Virus record (IMG/VR): IMGVR_UViG_3300047564_005879
Coordinates: 1-41,861 of that record
Length of the DNA stretch: 41,861 bases
Origin: a virus
Direction: 5' to 3' (one strand)
In this document: positions 16,501 to 26,400 of the stretch, piece by piece
Numbering within the stretch: the stretch's first letter is position 1
How the letters are laid out: every line of letters starts with the position of its first letter
Position numbers and translations under genes: made by a program
Notes under the pieces: generated by a model
What the model was told of the DNA's origin: nothing
Databases searched by the model: none
The model's input: only the letters and a program-made list of their open reading frames with translations

Positions 16501-16911
16501 AGAAGGTTCTTAATAGAGTACTCAGTTGTCAAAGCTTTAAATGAAGATATTGTTCGACTGTTGTCCGATCTTGACTTCTTCAATAATGGTCTAGGAAAGC
16601 CTTCATATATGTATGATGAATTTTATCCAGACATTGATCAACTACGAAAGATCTACTTTAATAGATTAACAGATAAGCTGAACTATAAAGTATTTTTTGA
16701 TCTTTTCAAATGGTTTGACACATCATACACAGACCTTGTAGCGTCTCTTTTACCCAAACAGACGCAATTTCTCGGTATTAACTACACAATTGAATCACAC
16801 ATGTTAGAGCGGCATAGGATGCGCTATCTGTATGACCAACAGTACACACTTGGAACAATTTCAGTTCAAAATGAAGCAGGTATTAGTTTTGAAACTGGAA
16901 TAATTACATAG
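13528..16911 (+). CDS. 7: Baseplate wedge protein gp7-like with two LamG-like domains
   Basis: A 1127-residue protein, similar in size to T4 gp7 (1032). Domain order: an N-terminal region (1-120); a LamG/concanavalin-like sandwich about 125-320 (NNFSLEAFCYP.., GQFNHLYVEYDA, TGALDELRFYHDLV); a helical core about 465-600 with LWRRMLVNMSSIMREKG and T-N-A-S-V-R-S-L-F-N-A-A-G, the pattern shared by P2 gpI-type and gp7-type wedge proteins; a second LamG-like domain about 610-880 (FTIEGIFKYVPR.., GKVAQHRFWSKALTDGEF); and a helical C-terminus with YKVFFDLFKWFD and IESHMLERHRMRY. The LamG parts probably bind a glycan or decorate the baseplate. Ribosome site is weak (TAGGGT, distant). Gene order after gp6 supports the wedge call. 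Confidence 0.65.
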   Translation: MPSNVVRTNRPTVFTTNLKAASLSNRRDSITLSNQPENNIGNTGSFRYDQIGAALKSTQELKIDYAKFENHTFFNSAVAKVNVAFDRIINNYPFDASLKEIEDFEDNLTGFEMHVLNNFSKSTNFLLFDGSNSITVPDASGQNFPTISRVDTGQGVLDPRHNNFSLEAFCYPAASPNDNQIIFQKRSSSTSAITLALSESSTATTCNAVFMVSCNGLYATASAQLNKGQFNHLYVEYDAQALSSSLKIYKDLEIASQETDIVVFDDLNFGAASVTIGSGSTHTLGSYSFEPKQHLTGALDELRFYHDLVRQDDLAKNWKREIYKSSPLKLYFKFNEPTGSYAANSVVLDYSGNSLHSYINNFSTSQRLGAGIENPMSAEDPARCPVLFADYPVTLSYNQALLSEASSYDADNPNLITKIIPAHYLREGLVNQGFADEDGTIGNDLTGASMPGTGVIGSPQIISAMLLVYAKFFDELKMFVDHFSNLVHVDYDQDISVSDKFLPFLASYYGFEVPSFFKSALGEQFYDGRNITQDDQKLAQNLDYVRKQLWRRMLVNMSSIMREKGTNASVRSLFNAAGIIPDNFFTIREFGGPKKNFLTGRRENKTEIATMLDFSGSLAMTTSTPDAQGFSSERPHVVGSFLSGSRDEPGFPSLAGTTSDGLFTSGSFTIEGIFKYVPRQRHYLSESLMRLHVTGTSSPSSAHGVIMNVVASSGSTADDFAVTLFAKPIAGAASPVILPLAGINIFDGDKWNIAIGRQRSDQIGYLSSSYFLKVGKSIDPETFVLYQTATYYHDDNSLNVLQNINSLNTSGTFVVFGSQSLMTSTDFLNNYSLQSAVTNFSGKVAQHRFWSKALTDGEFTSHIQNFKSLGIANPLINFSFDTETTGTFERLRVDASTDQQITSSDGAGFLQIFDFSQNNLNMTALGFENSRQVIKPETFYYSQLAPNFDQSTTNNKVRVRSLKNPEERPDITTARIAPVYDVIRSDVPEDDRRFLIEYSVVKALNEDIVRLLSDLDFFNNGLGKPSYMYDEFYPDIDQLRKIYFNRLTDKLNYKVFFDLFKWFDTSYTDLVASLLPKQTQFLGINYTIESHMLERHRMRYLYDQQYTLGTISVQNEAGISFETGIIT
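16862..16897 (+). repeat. Bulged 10-bp hairpin near end of gp7-like gene
   Basis: CAGTTCAAAA at 16862-16871 and TTTTGAAACTG at 16887-16897; one A bulges on the right arm; loop of 15 bases. Confidence 0.45.
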
Positions 16912-16919
16912 TTATTTGT

Positions 16920-17648
16920 ATGTCATATACACCTTATAACGATAATCCTAGTCCTACAAATAGAAGTACTGATAAAGATGGTATTTCTATAAAGAACATT
17001 GAAAGACATATGCAGGGCATAGAAATTAGAGATCCTCTCAAATTAAGAAGAGGAATTATTCCTAAGATGGGAATGAGGCAGCCTCGAGTCGATGAGAGCG
17101 GATTTCTTGACAATTCACTTGAAATAAACGATTTTGGTCAAGATATTAAAGCATCAACATCTGCCTTTGTCGATACAACAGAGAGAATACTACCTGCTAA
17201 TCTAGTTAATAATGACATTGCCGAGTCATTTCTAAATGAGCTTGTTACGCAGCAAGTAATTGATGAGAAAAATGATGGTACAATAAGCGTCTTCTCAACG
17301 TTTGGCATAGAGGTTCCTTATTCTTTGCGGGGCACAAAAAGTAGCCTTAATGGTGAGAACGAGTACGTAGGAACGCAACTAGTCGAAAGCAATTACAGAC
17401 TTCTTAAAGGACTTGATGATTTTCTTGACGGACAAGAAGAAGTACTTGGAATAGCTGTACCTGCAATTCAATCCACTAACGATCAAGTTCTTTTGCCGTA
17501 CGATGATGGACGTCACGACGACACAGATCGTTTTGGTATCAATATTTTAAATCAGAATGTAAATCTGTATGATCGTTATGCATCGAATGGTTTTGTCTAT
17601 GGAGGAAATTCTAGAGACTCAATCGCTTACTTCGATTTAAAGGGTTAA
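16920..17648 (+). CDS. Virion-associated protein, unknown
   Basis: A 242-residue acidic, hydrophilic protein without Cys, membrane helix or signal peptide. It opens with a Pro/Asn/Ser-rich tail (YTPYNDNPSPTNRST), then mixed helix and strand with many Asp, Asn and Gly, and ends in YASNGFVYGGNSRDSIAYFDL. I recognise no family. The place between the gp7-like gene and a large virion protein, in one unbroken run, makes a structural or assembly role likely. No Shine-Dalgarno sequence is seen before ATG 16920; the start lies in a small stem, TGTATG/TATACA with loop TCA and one G-U pair. An alternative internal start is not obvious. Confidence 0.55.
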   Translation: MSYTPYNDNPSPTNRSTDKDGISIKNIERHMQGIEIRDPLKLRRGIIPKMGMRQPRVDESGFLDNSLEINDFGQDIKASTSAFVDTTERILPANLVNNDIAESFLNELVTQQVIDEKNDGTISVFSTFGIEVPYSLRGTKSSLNGENEYVGTQLVESNYRLLKGLDDFLDGQEEVLGIAVPAIQSTNDQVLLPYDDGRHDDTDRFGINILNQNVNLYDRYASNGFVYGGNSRDSIAYFDLKG

Positions 17649-17650
17649 AG

Positions 17651-19990
17651 ATGAGCACCAAATTTCTAAGAAAGACAACACGTCGCCTGATAAGAGACTA
17701 TGATCAATATCAGGACGCATATCCAAGTCTTATTAGATCATCCGATCCTCTAAATAACGGCGTAGACAAAAATACTAGCTATAGTGACACTAAGACCATT
17801 GTTTTTTCAAAAAACAATGTATCATTTCCTGCAATGGTACCCGCAGGTTCAACTACACAACCATCTAGCTCAATCATTACAAATGCAGTCATCACACCAT
17901 CTAATATTGAGCAACGTCCAAGCCTGCCAGGAAGTGTTGAAAATATAACACCGTTTAATGAGAGTCTCTTTAACCTGCCTGCAACACAAGCCAATACAGG
18001 ATCCATTTCATATGTACCAGGATTTAACACACCTGTTAGAAATAAGATAGGAATACCTATCAATATCACAGCGACAGATGAGCACTTCATGCTCAGGCTT
18101 GCTTTTTCCGACACAAATGCAGATCCTGATGGATATTTCTACGGGCGCGCAGGGACAGGATTCTGCTATTACAACTTTGTTGAAAGGCGATGGGATGACA
18201 TAGGCCTTGTACAGAACTTTTATAAAGGTTACATGGGTGATGTCACACCCTTAAATCCGACAACATTTGCTGGTCAAGATTACTTTATGGCACAGTTTGT
18301 TGGGACACCTAATACATCTTTTAGGAGCGCACCTAGCCCCATAGGAACTCAGAAAGACCTGATACACAGCGGCTACCCAAAGATAGGAACACCTACAGAA
18401 TTTTTTGATGCACCTTATGCGCCTAGATACCATGCAACATCTAGTCAAGGGTTGCAGATGTCTAGCTACATACAACAGCCCTTTGTACTCGAGCGAATCG
18501 ATGTAAAGATTCCGATAGTTGCTAGACGCAAACATGGAAATCAAACAGGCGCAAGTCCGTCTGATCCATATGAGTCATCATTGCGTGATATTGATAACTT
18601 AGTATTTTTCTTGTACAGGCAGGCTGGGAATGATCCGCTCACATCTCAAAGATTCTTGATTGCTCATGAATCAATTAGTTTCTATAACAGCAAGATTAAT
18701 TCTGATTTAAACTTCACAAGTCATAATCCTGTTTTTAGCTATGACTATGATTTATCATTGAATTCCAATGTAGAATCTTTATTTACTGGTTCAATATCGT
18801 TTTCAATGTACCCGAAGATAACATCACCAAATTTTGCCGGGATATCATCATTTGTAGTTAATAATACAGCAGCAGGACGTCTACAGAAAGCAAGTACATT
18901 AAACTACTGGACTGGTCCGCTTCTCTCTTCAGTTACAAGTAGTATTAACAGAGCTAATGGTGATCTCTCATCAGTCAACAATCCATTTTGGCGAGAAAAA
19001 AATACAACTTTTGCTGGCACAATCTTCGAAGCATCATTGCTACCAGACCAGAGATTTTTAATTAATTATGCAACAGGAGCACTGACACCAACCGAACCAA
19101 CAGGACTACTTCTTATAACAGACGATTATAGCAGCGCAAACTGGTCGCAATTTAATGCACCCTACTTGATGCTTCCAACAGATCAATTAATATTTGGCTT
19201 AGAATCTGACATAAATGCAAAAATGTCAGACAGCGGCATATACTCAAATGGAACTGACAAATCATATCTTAGTCAGACAAGCTCATTCTTTAAGATATTG
19301 ACAGACGATGCTCAAGTTACGCTATACGGCTCTTTAGTTCAAAATAGTGTAGCTAAGACACACAATTCAATCAACCAAAGTCTAATCTCTCCTGCAGTTC
19401 ACGAGATCATAGCAAACATTCAAGACGATACAGATCAATTTGACATTGCAGAGAAAGAACTTTATGTTGGGACTTATCTTGATAACTTTATAACAGGAAC
19501 AATGGCTCTAGGCAACAGAGGCGTTGCACAGAGCATAATTGACGGTCCTCAATTATTATCTGGGTCTTTTATTAGATGCTTGCCACTAGAAGATGCTGAT
19601 AAAATTTATTTACAGAAAGGGACAACAACTTTATTCGGCATTTTTGTCGTACCTTATGCTGAACCACGCCGACCTAAAAATTATTTTAGATCAAATCGAT
19701 TTGGCCAACACCGTGACATGCTTGAGCAGGCACGTGATTACAGGATATTCAACAAGAAATTATATAAAAAGAATGGTGGATTTGAAGATTACGGTCCTGT
19801 CTATGCAAAATTTGTTCTCTCGTCATCAGAGACACCCGTGTCTGCATCTCTAACATTCTGCAATAATTTAAGTACTTTTATGACAGGAACATTTCCATTT
19901 GTTGATGCAGAGAACACGTCACGCGGTGTATATCCCACATCACCTAGAAATAATCCATTCACACCTAAAACTCTGATTTTCAAGACCTGA
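17651..19990 (+). CDS. Large virion structural protein, unknown
   Basis: A 779-residue protein rich in Ser, Thr, Asn and Gly with few Cys, the composition of a beta-rich tail or baseplate protein. AAAGGG precedes the ATG. The first 60 residues are basic and helical (RKTTRRLIRDYDQYQDAYPS), suggesting a docking segment, and the C-terminal part contains an aromatic/basic stretch (RPKNYFRSNRFGQHRDMLEQ) and a final beta region. No known domain is recognisable. It sits in the late structural run and should be a baseplate-peripheral or tail protein. A 10-bp AT-rich hairpin lies at 17797-17819 and an 8-bp one at 19205-19230. Confidence 0.55.
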   Translation: MSTKFLRKTTRRLIRDYDQYQDAYPSLIRSSDPLNNGVDKNTSYSDTKTIVFSKNNVSFPAMVPAGSTTQPSSSIITNAVITPSNIEQRPSLPGSVENITPFNESLFNLPATQANTGSISYVPGFNTPVRNKIGIPINITATDEHFMLRLAFSDTNADPDGYFYGRAGTGFCYYNFVERRWDDIGLVQNFYKGYMGDVTPLNPTTFAGQDYFMAQFVGTPNTSFRSAPSPIGTQKDLIHSGYPKIGTPTEFFDAPYAPRYHATSSQGLQMSSYIQQPFVLERIDVKIPIVARRKHGNQTGASPSDPYESSLRDIDNLVFFLYRQAGNDPLTSQRFLIAHESISFYNSKINSDLNFTSHNPVFSYDYDLSLNSNVESLFTGSISFSMYPKITSPNFAGISSFVVNNTAAGRLQKASTLNYWTGPLLSSVTSSINRANGDLSSVNNPFWREKNTTFAGTIFEASLLPDQRFLINYATGALTPTEPTGLLLITDDYSSANWSQFNAPYLMLPTDQLIFGLESDINAKMSDSGIYSNGTDKSYLSQTSSFFKILTDDAQVTLYGSLVQNSVAKTHNSINQSLISPAVHEIIANIQDDTDQFDIAEKELYVGTYLDNFITGTMALGNRGVAQSIIDGPQLLSGSFIRCLPLEDADKIYLQKGTTTLFGIFVVPYAEPRRPKNYFRSNRFGQHRDMLEQARDYRIFNKKLYKKNGGFEDYGPVYAKFVLSSSETPVSASLTFCNNLSTFMTGTFPFVDAENTSRGVYPTSPRNNPFTPKTLIFKT
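17797..17819 (+). repeat. Near-palindromic AT-rich inverted repeat
   Basis: CATTGTTTTTT and AAAAAACAATG flank a single C at 17808. As RNA this gives a 10-bp stem with a three-base loop. Confidence 0.55.
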
Positions 19991-20015
19991 TAGCACTGTT
20001 ATATTTAGACATAGC

Positions 20016-21029
20016 ATGTCAGGAATACTAGACTCCAAAACTCGTATCATGGACGTCGTGTTAACTCACGAAGGACGACGCCAGCTAGCAGCAGGCAAGT
20101 TTGTCCCACAATTTGCATCATTTACAGATGGATCCGTTTTCTATATTAAAGATGAATCAAGTGGTGCAGATGATGCCTCAAAATACATCTACTTTGAGGC
20201 AAGCAATAGGCAACAAGACCAGATTGTCATAGAGAACAATGACAGCGGCCTACTTGTACCTTACAATGGTGATGAATTAAGAGTTTCAACTGATGGGCGC
20301 GTCTACTCAGCATCAATACAGAATTTAGCGGCACCAGGCGGTATCGGTACGTACAATAGAATTAACTATGAACCAGTAACATCATCTTTTGCGTCGATGT
20401 TCAACTTGATTAGTGGTTCGATACTTGATAGCTTGACTGAACAACGTCTTATAAGGACGTCATATCCTTATGAAAGGTATGATAGTTTTGGTCTATCAAC
20501 AGGCTCAATTACATTTAGGATGAATAATTTTAGCCCATTTCGAGGAGTTCAACCGCGAGGACAAATTGGTCATCTAGATCCTCTTATTATCGATAGGCAA
20601 CTATCACACCTCGATAATTTTAAATTTCTAGCACCTGTCTATATAGATGATTCAAATATCCAGAGAAATTTAGGAAATTACAACCCAATTGAGCCTGTAG
20701 AAGCTTTAACCTACGAGCAGCTTATGACCAATCTATTAGGTCCTGATCCTCAAATGCCGCTTAAAGAAAAAAAGATTGTTGATTTTGCACAAACATCAAT
20801 TGGCAGCAATGTTTTCATGCAAATATTTGAAGGATCAACTATTGACAGTACAGGCGTATCAATGCTTAGAAAGCTTGACTGCATAGATTTTGGTGAATTT
20901 AAAGATGAAAATGATCGAGAGCGGCCTTTCAAGCGAGTCTTTTTTATTGGAAAGGTTTATGCTAATAATGACATTAATAGTTACCAATCACCTGCATTTG
21001 TCAATCTTTTCACAATTGTGGCAGAGTAA
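20016..21029 (+). CDS. Virion protein with N-terminal 'VLT-x2-GR-x2-LA' module
   Basis: A 337-residue protein. The first 45 residues (TRIMDVVLTHEGRRQLAAGKF, then F-A-S-F-T-D) share a pattern with the start of the protein at 28829 (VDAVLTDLGRQFLARNDGSF.., K-F-A-L-A-D), so the two have a common N-terminal module. I recall similar openings in virion proteins of marine T4-like phages, but cannot name a function. The rest is mixed, with a helical segment around DSLTEQRLIRTSYPYERYD and a C-terminal strand pair (RVFFIGKVYANND). No Shine-Dalgarno sequence is seen; the ATG is in a small GACAT/ATGTC stem (20008-20020). The length is like T4 gp8 (334), but I see no sequence match. Confidence 0.55.
   Translation: MSGILDSKTRIMDVVLTHEGRRQLAAGKFVPQFASFTDGSVFYIKDESSGADDASKYIYFEASNRQQDQIVIENNDSGLLVPYNGDELRVSTDGRVYSASIQNLAAPGGIGTYNRINYEPVTSSFASMFNLISGSILDSLTEQRLIRTSYPYERYDSFGLSTGSITFRMNNFSPFRGVQPRGQIGHLDPLIIDRQLSHLDNFKFLAPVYIDDSNIQRNLGNYNPIEPVEALTYEQLMTNLLGPDPQMPLKEKKIVDFAQTSIGSNVFMQIFEGSTIDSTGVSMLRKLDCIDFGEFKDENDRERPFKRVFFIGKVYANNDINSYQSPAFVNLFTIVAE
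20174..20201 (+). repeat. 9-bp perfect hairpin inside virion gene
   Basis: TGCCTCAAA at 20174-20182 and TTTGAGGCA at 20193-20201, loop of 10. Downstream, ATTATC-GATAG-GCAA-CTATC-N7-GATAAT (20586-20618) forms another hairpin with a GNRA-type loop. Confidence 0.55.
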
Positions 21030-23447
21030 ATGAATACTATTAATACCGATTTGATAGCAATCATCAAAGATATGCCAAGTGACAGTATTAACCTTGATGT
21101 TGTCACTATCGGTGATACACAGTTTTATGTGTACACTGTTGACTTTATTGTTGATCAAATTGCTGCATATGCAGCAAATATTAGAACAATGAAAGTTGAC
21201 ATTGCATTTAGACGCGTAGGTAAAAAGTTTTCACTATTAAGTAGGAAGACATCTTTATCAGCAAATGAATTTAATTCAAAAATTCTAAGTGGTAGAAAGT
21301 TAAGAACAGAGTTTTTAAAAGAAAAAGACGAAGAACAGAAAAGCGTCACAATTATTTCAAAAAAATCTGATCTTTTCGCAAGATCAAAGAAAATCAGTAA
21401 ATTTCGTCTTCAGCGCACAAGATACACAGACCTCGTCACAATTAATGACAGCTATGAAATAGTAACTTCTATGATTGCCAACCAATCATCAAAATTGGTT
21501 GCGTCTGATTTAGTTAAAAACAATTTATCAGATTCAACTTCTAAAAGCGGCGTTGACCTGTATTCAAATCTAATTTTGAATGGGAAAGATCCTGCTAAAA
21601 GCATTGTCGGAGCCAGTCTAGTCGAAGATGCAACAATGACAAGAAGAGGACTAGGAAATTTAATTCGCGCCAATACAAGTTCATCTAATTCTTTCACAAC
21701 GACTGCAACGCAAGAATCTAAAAATAATTTGCTACCAGCATCTTTGCAAGCACAGAAAAATCAGAGTGTCACTACAGATGTTAGACTTCCATTTATTTTT
21801 AGACTACCCACAACGACATCACTTCCAGGCGGAAAATTTTCCATAATTTGCACAATCACTAAGCAAAATGGAGATCTTGTCCAAAAGATAGATTTTAATG
21901 TTGATCATGCAAGGCAATTAATCAAGTACAACATTCCCAAGAAACTTCCAACATCCTGCGTCAGCTTTATCTCTAGAACTCACGCACAGATTAACGTCTT
22001 CAATGATGATCCGAGAGTTACAAATGTCATGATTTGTGGCCGTGACGTTCCGACATATCAATCAGTTGATGATCAAGCACCCTTTAACAATATTGTGACT
22101 GTACAAGCAAACTCTAGGCAAAAATATAGCTCTAAAAGGCTACAAATTAAGTCAGGGACGAATAAGTTTTTAAGATTACTTCCTGTTCTATCAACAGGTT
22201 TAGTGTTAGGAAATTTTGAGAGTAAAACTCGTTCTACAAGAAGTGAAGTAGTTGCAGGATCTGTGTTAGCTGTTAGCAATAAGGGCAATGTCTTAGTTAA
22301 ACTTTATGGGTCTCCTGCAACTTATAAGTACGTGCAATTTGTGAAGAGATCAGTTGATAGAAAGCAAAGAACGTGGACAGCGATTCAAAATCCTGTTAAG
22401 TTAATTGATGGAATCGCTACAATCGAAGATCTTGATGTTCTCAACGAAAAAACATATGAATACGCTGCATATTTGCAAGATGCTTATGGAAATACTAAGA
22501 AAGCAAGATCATCTTCAATTGTTAGAGTAACTGATTATACATCAGGAACAGAGATCATCGTTACACCTGCAAGTACGAACATCAACAATGGAAACACAAC
22601 AACCACATTCAATATTTCGGTGAAGCTTGTCAAAAATAGTGATACAACATCTATCTTGGCAGCATCTAAACAGCAAGGGACCGAGTTATATTTTGAAAAA
22701 GAGACGACAAAGCTATCCGGTGATTTGTCATCAATAACAAAAGTTAATGTAAAAAGATACTCACTTGATACAGGCATAATTAATGATCTAGGAGTTGTTG
22801 AACCAGGAGAATTTACAGACACAACGCAAGAGAATGTTGTCTATATATTTGAAGGTCTTCTACGCGGTCAAGCTGATCTATTTGAAGAGATCGGCGCAGA
22901 TAAAATTTCTAACAGAGACTTTAATCCTCGAGATGCATTACAAAGAAGTCAAATCGTATCATCAAATTTAACAAAAATTCCCGCCATAACAAATAGTAAT
23001 TTCACTCAAAAATTCTTATCTAAGAAGTCACTTCTACGCGGAACTCTTTCATATGGCAATACAAAGTCCGCAGACATCGACGCGTCGGGGTTTTTGCAAG
23101 GACGCCTTGGAATTACAACAACCTATCAAGTCACAAAAAATAAGTCAATAGCAACTATTGATAATTTTGACCTCATTATTGCAAATGAGTCTTGTCGTCT
23201 TTTAACATTTGATGTAAATCAAACAAATAGTCGCAAAAATATTGATTTTTTCATCATAACAATGCTGAAAGGTGGAATTAGATCTGTAATTGGAACTTGT
23301 CACTACGTAAGCGACAACATTACACAGAATTTTCTTGACATTAAGACACGTTTAAAAACAGGAAAAATTTCCTATGCTATCACACCTGTTTTGTATGATG
23401 GGACAACTTTAAATGAAGTAATAACACCACAATTTGAGGCTATGTGA
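21030..23447 (+). CDS. Large virion protein with FnIII-like region
   Basis: An 805-residue protein starting directly at the previous stop (TAAATG). The first 150 residues are mixed and rich in Lys/Arg (for instance RSKKISKFRLQRTRYTDL). Residues about 415-505 (GNVLVKLYG.., WTAIQNPVKL, then YEYAAYLQDAYGNTKKARSS) look like one fibronectin-III or Ig-like sandwich, with the typical Y-x-Y-x-A-x-L-x-D-x-x-G-N end. More beta-rich sequence follows. Such domains are common on tail proteins and may make weak contact with cell-surface carbohydrate. The overall identity is unknown. The stop overlaps the next gene as TGATG. Several 7-8-bp hairpins lie in the gene (for example 21479-21501, 23145-23161, 23169-23191). 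Confidence 0.55.
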   Translation: MNTINTDLIAIIKDMPSDSINLDVVTIGDTQFYVYTVDFIVDQIAAYAANIRTMKVDIAFRRVGKKFSLLSRKTSLSANEFNSKILSGRKLRTEFLKEKDEEQKSVTIISKKSDLFARSKKISKFRLQRTRYTDLVTINDSYEIVTSMIANQSSKLVASDLVKNNLSDSTSKSGVDLYSNLILNGKDPAKSIVGASLVEDATMTRRGLGNLIRANTSSSNSFTTTATQESKNNLLPASLQAQKNQSVTTDVRLPFIFRLPTTTSLPGGKFSIICTITKQNGDLVQKIDFNVDHARQLIKYNIPKKLPTSCVSFISRTHAQINVFNDDPRVTNVMICGRDVPTYQSVDDQAPFNNIVTVQANSRQKYSSKRLQIKSGTNKFLRLLPVLSTGLVLGNFESKTRSTRSEVVAGSVLAVSNKGNVLVKLYGSPATYKYVQFVKRSVDRKQRTWTAIQNPVKLIDGIATIEDLDVLNEKTYEYAAYLQDAYGNTKKARSSSIVRVTDYTSGTEIIVTPASTNINNGNTTTTFNISVKLVKNSDTTSILAASKQQGTELYFEKETTKLSGDLSSITKVNVKRYSLDTGIINDLGVVEPGEFTDTTQENVVYIFEGLLRGQADLFEEIGADKISNRDFNPRDALQRSQIVSSNLTKIPAITNSNFTQKFLSKKSLLRGTLSYGNTKSADIDASGFLQGRLGITTTYQVTKNKSIATIDNFDLIIANESCRLLTFDVNQTNSRKNIDFFIITMLKGGIRSVIGTCHYVSDNITQNFLDIKTRLKTGKISYAITPVLYDGTTLNEVITPQFEAM
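21479..21501 (+). repeat. 8-bp hairpin inside virion gene
   Basis: CAACCAAT at 21479-21486 and ATTGGTTG at 21494-21501 with loop CATCAAA; perfect pairing. Confidence 0.5.
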
Positions 23448-26400
23448 TGGGAAGCTACAGATATAAAGAGTTGCTGAACTTGCAAGTTCAAGCTAGAAGA
23501 AACGGTAGAGATCCATCGGGAATTGAAGGCTTAGAAACAGGCGCGGGTTCCCGAACAGCTGATCAAGCATCTGCAACAGGTACCAGAGATACAAGTGCGG
23601 GTGCAGTATCAACTGACACAGATCCGTCTGCTTTACCAGAAAATGCAGGAACACAAAGAGCCGGTGTCAATGTTGGCGGTGTTAGAAATACAAGAAATCA
23701 ATTTGGAAGAAATTCATCAGGATTTGACGTTGATGTCTTTACAAGAAATGAAACAAATGACTATACAACACTTGATTCAACCCGTAGAGATGTCTACCTA
23801 ACCGGGTCTTACGGTCTATCTTCTTTGTATCCTGTAATTTTAATGACAGCGCCTAGGACATCTAAGGTAATTGATGTAAATACAGGATTAACAACAACAC
23901 CCTTCATTATTGATCTTAACAACACGATCAAGAAATCAATAGAAAGTAACGTTATAAACGCACTCGCAGAATTTGGTCCAACTCTTCGTCTATCTACAGA
24001 TCAATATACACTAAATGTCTTTAAGGCAAAGCAGTATGCAGACTTGTGTCTGCAGGCTTCATTGGCTAAAGATCGTCTAATTGCTTTGACAAATATCATG
24101 AACACAAGTGCTGATAACATTGCAAACCAGACACAAAATTTTGTCATAAATGGAAGAGAGTACCAGTTTCTAAAAGGCTTGCCCGATGTTATAACATTTA
24201 TCAAAAGCATTCAAGAAGAGTACGACATCGAGGATTTCACAGAAGGTCCGCCAGACGCAATCAATATGCGGGCGGTAGCACAGATATTTAAAATTCTTTA
24301 TAATCAATTTTTGTTAGGTAGTCTAGCGCTATCTAACCCACGTAGATCAAATCAATCATATGGCACAGATCATCTGTGGGGTTCTGTTGATACAAATATC
24401 AATGATCTAGTCACAGGTTTGCAGATTATTGAGACGACAGCAGACCAAATTTCAGTTTCGCCCTATAAAAATTCTGATAGACTTGCAGATCTTGTTAGAA
24501 TAGTCCAAAGAGATCTTGTAATGCAGGCAGCAAAGTCTCAAATAGCTCAAATCCTTTCAAGACCCGCAGACACAACAGTTCAAGAAGATCTTGCAAGCTT
24601 AATTGGCACGTATAAGGATGATGTTGTCTACGCTACAACAGCATACCAGACTTATAGACAAACAATTTTTAGAAGTGGTTATTTAAATGCAGCTGACTTT
24701 ACAGGTGATGCAACACAGTCAGTCGAAGCTCATCCTATTTTTGTCGGTACCAGCGAGAGCGAAAATTTTAATATTTTAGACTCTGTAGATTATTTGTTGT
24801 ATGATGAACTCGCTAGTGAATCTAGTGGTGTAACACTTGATAATTTAGTTAATTTTTCAAACAAATATTCGATGCTCACTTCAAAACTAAAGCTAGTTTA
24901 CCAGAAAATCTTTAGGGATGATGAGACACGCTTGAAATGTTTGAGCATTATTTCATCAAATTTTGTTTCCTTTTTTAAATCATCGATTTCTAAGGAAGAA
25001 TTTTCATCCTTAGCAAGCGGTGCGAGAATGGGAATTCTTATGGCAGCAGCTGTAAATGACAATATTTCAAAAAAATTATTTCAATATATTTGCTCTTCTA
25101 ACGATAAAATTAGAAGAGCAAATGATCTGCTAGTTGCATGTGAAAATATAAAATCAGTATCAGGAAATGACAATTTTAAATTTGTAGCGACAATTAATGT
25201 CGACGGTGGTGAGGGATGGCTTGATATTGAAAATGATTATTTGACACGTGCAAGTGACAGAGGCACGTCATTTGGTATGTTTCATGCAATAGCAGATGAA
25301 GTCGAAAGAGCACTATCGAATGGCACACTAAACAACACACGAACAGATAAGTCTTTAAACATCACAAGAAATGCAAGAGCTTACCTCTTCTATCAGCTAT
25401 TTCTGGATATACTCAGAAAATTTGATTTTACTGTTGAATTCGATAAAGATGAGGCAAGAAGGCCCGACGTCGAATCAGATGAAGGGATAATCGTTCCACA
25501 AATAAGAGTGAGTTATAAACCTGGGCAAGCATTTGCAGTTAGTTTTGCTCTAGAAAATTATGACAAAACGACCTCAGAGTTTGAAAATGAACTTCAAACT
25601 ATAGCTGATGTACTAAAAAGAAATGATGCTAGGTTAATTCATTCAAGTTATTTAGACTCGATTGTGACTAAGATAAATGATCAAGAACAAAATTGTCTAG
25701 ATCTTATAAATTTACTTTCAAATCATGCTGCACAAATTGCTCGAGAAGTTGGCACTTTAACAGCATCTATCACACAAATTAAAAATATCATTACTAACGA
25801 AGGAATTACCTCTAAAGAAAGCATTTTGAATGCAATACAGGCAGAACAAGCTTTCTTGAAGAAAAATATCACTGATCGTTACACCCAGACGCTGCTCAAT
25901 GTACCGTACCTTCCATCAGCTATCGACTATAATGTTAATCAAGCTTTAAACGTTAAGACAGTTGTAGCAACATTACCCGTCTTAAATGATCCAACAAGCA
26001 ATAGATTTACCAAGACATTTATGGTAGCTGTGGGTCTACCGACAGGATTAATGGAAAACTTGAGATATCAAAACAAGCTTTCTACAGGTGAGCACCTCTA
26101 CACTATTGATCTAATTTTTAAGAATCTGCAAGTCACACAAGTAGAAGAAGATCGCGGTCAGACGCCTATCATTTTATCTTACACATTTTCTTCTCGTGTC
26201 TTCGTTGACGAAGGCTATCGTCAAGAAGGTGCACCAGACACAACTGCAAGTAGAGCCACAAATTATAATCAGATCTATAAATTGACTAAGTTTAAATACA
26301 TTGACGATAGTGGAAACTATAAAAAAGCTTCAACAGATGAACTTGCTTTTTTGCTAGGTAGTAGCAAAATAGTTGAGAATCACTTCTTAAGCCACTATTC

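Noticed and set aside
21160-21177. 18-base palindrome TTGCTGCATATGCAGCAA
   Set aside because: Intragenic, without promoter context; uncommon but not rare enough alone to claim a protein-binding site.
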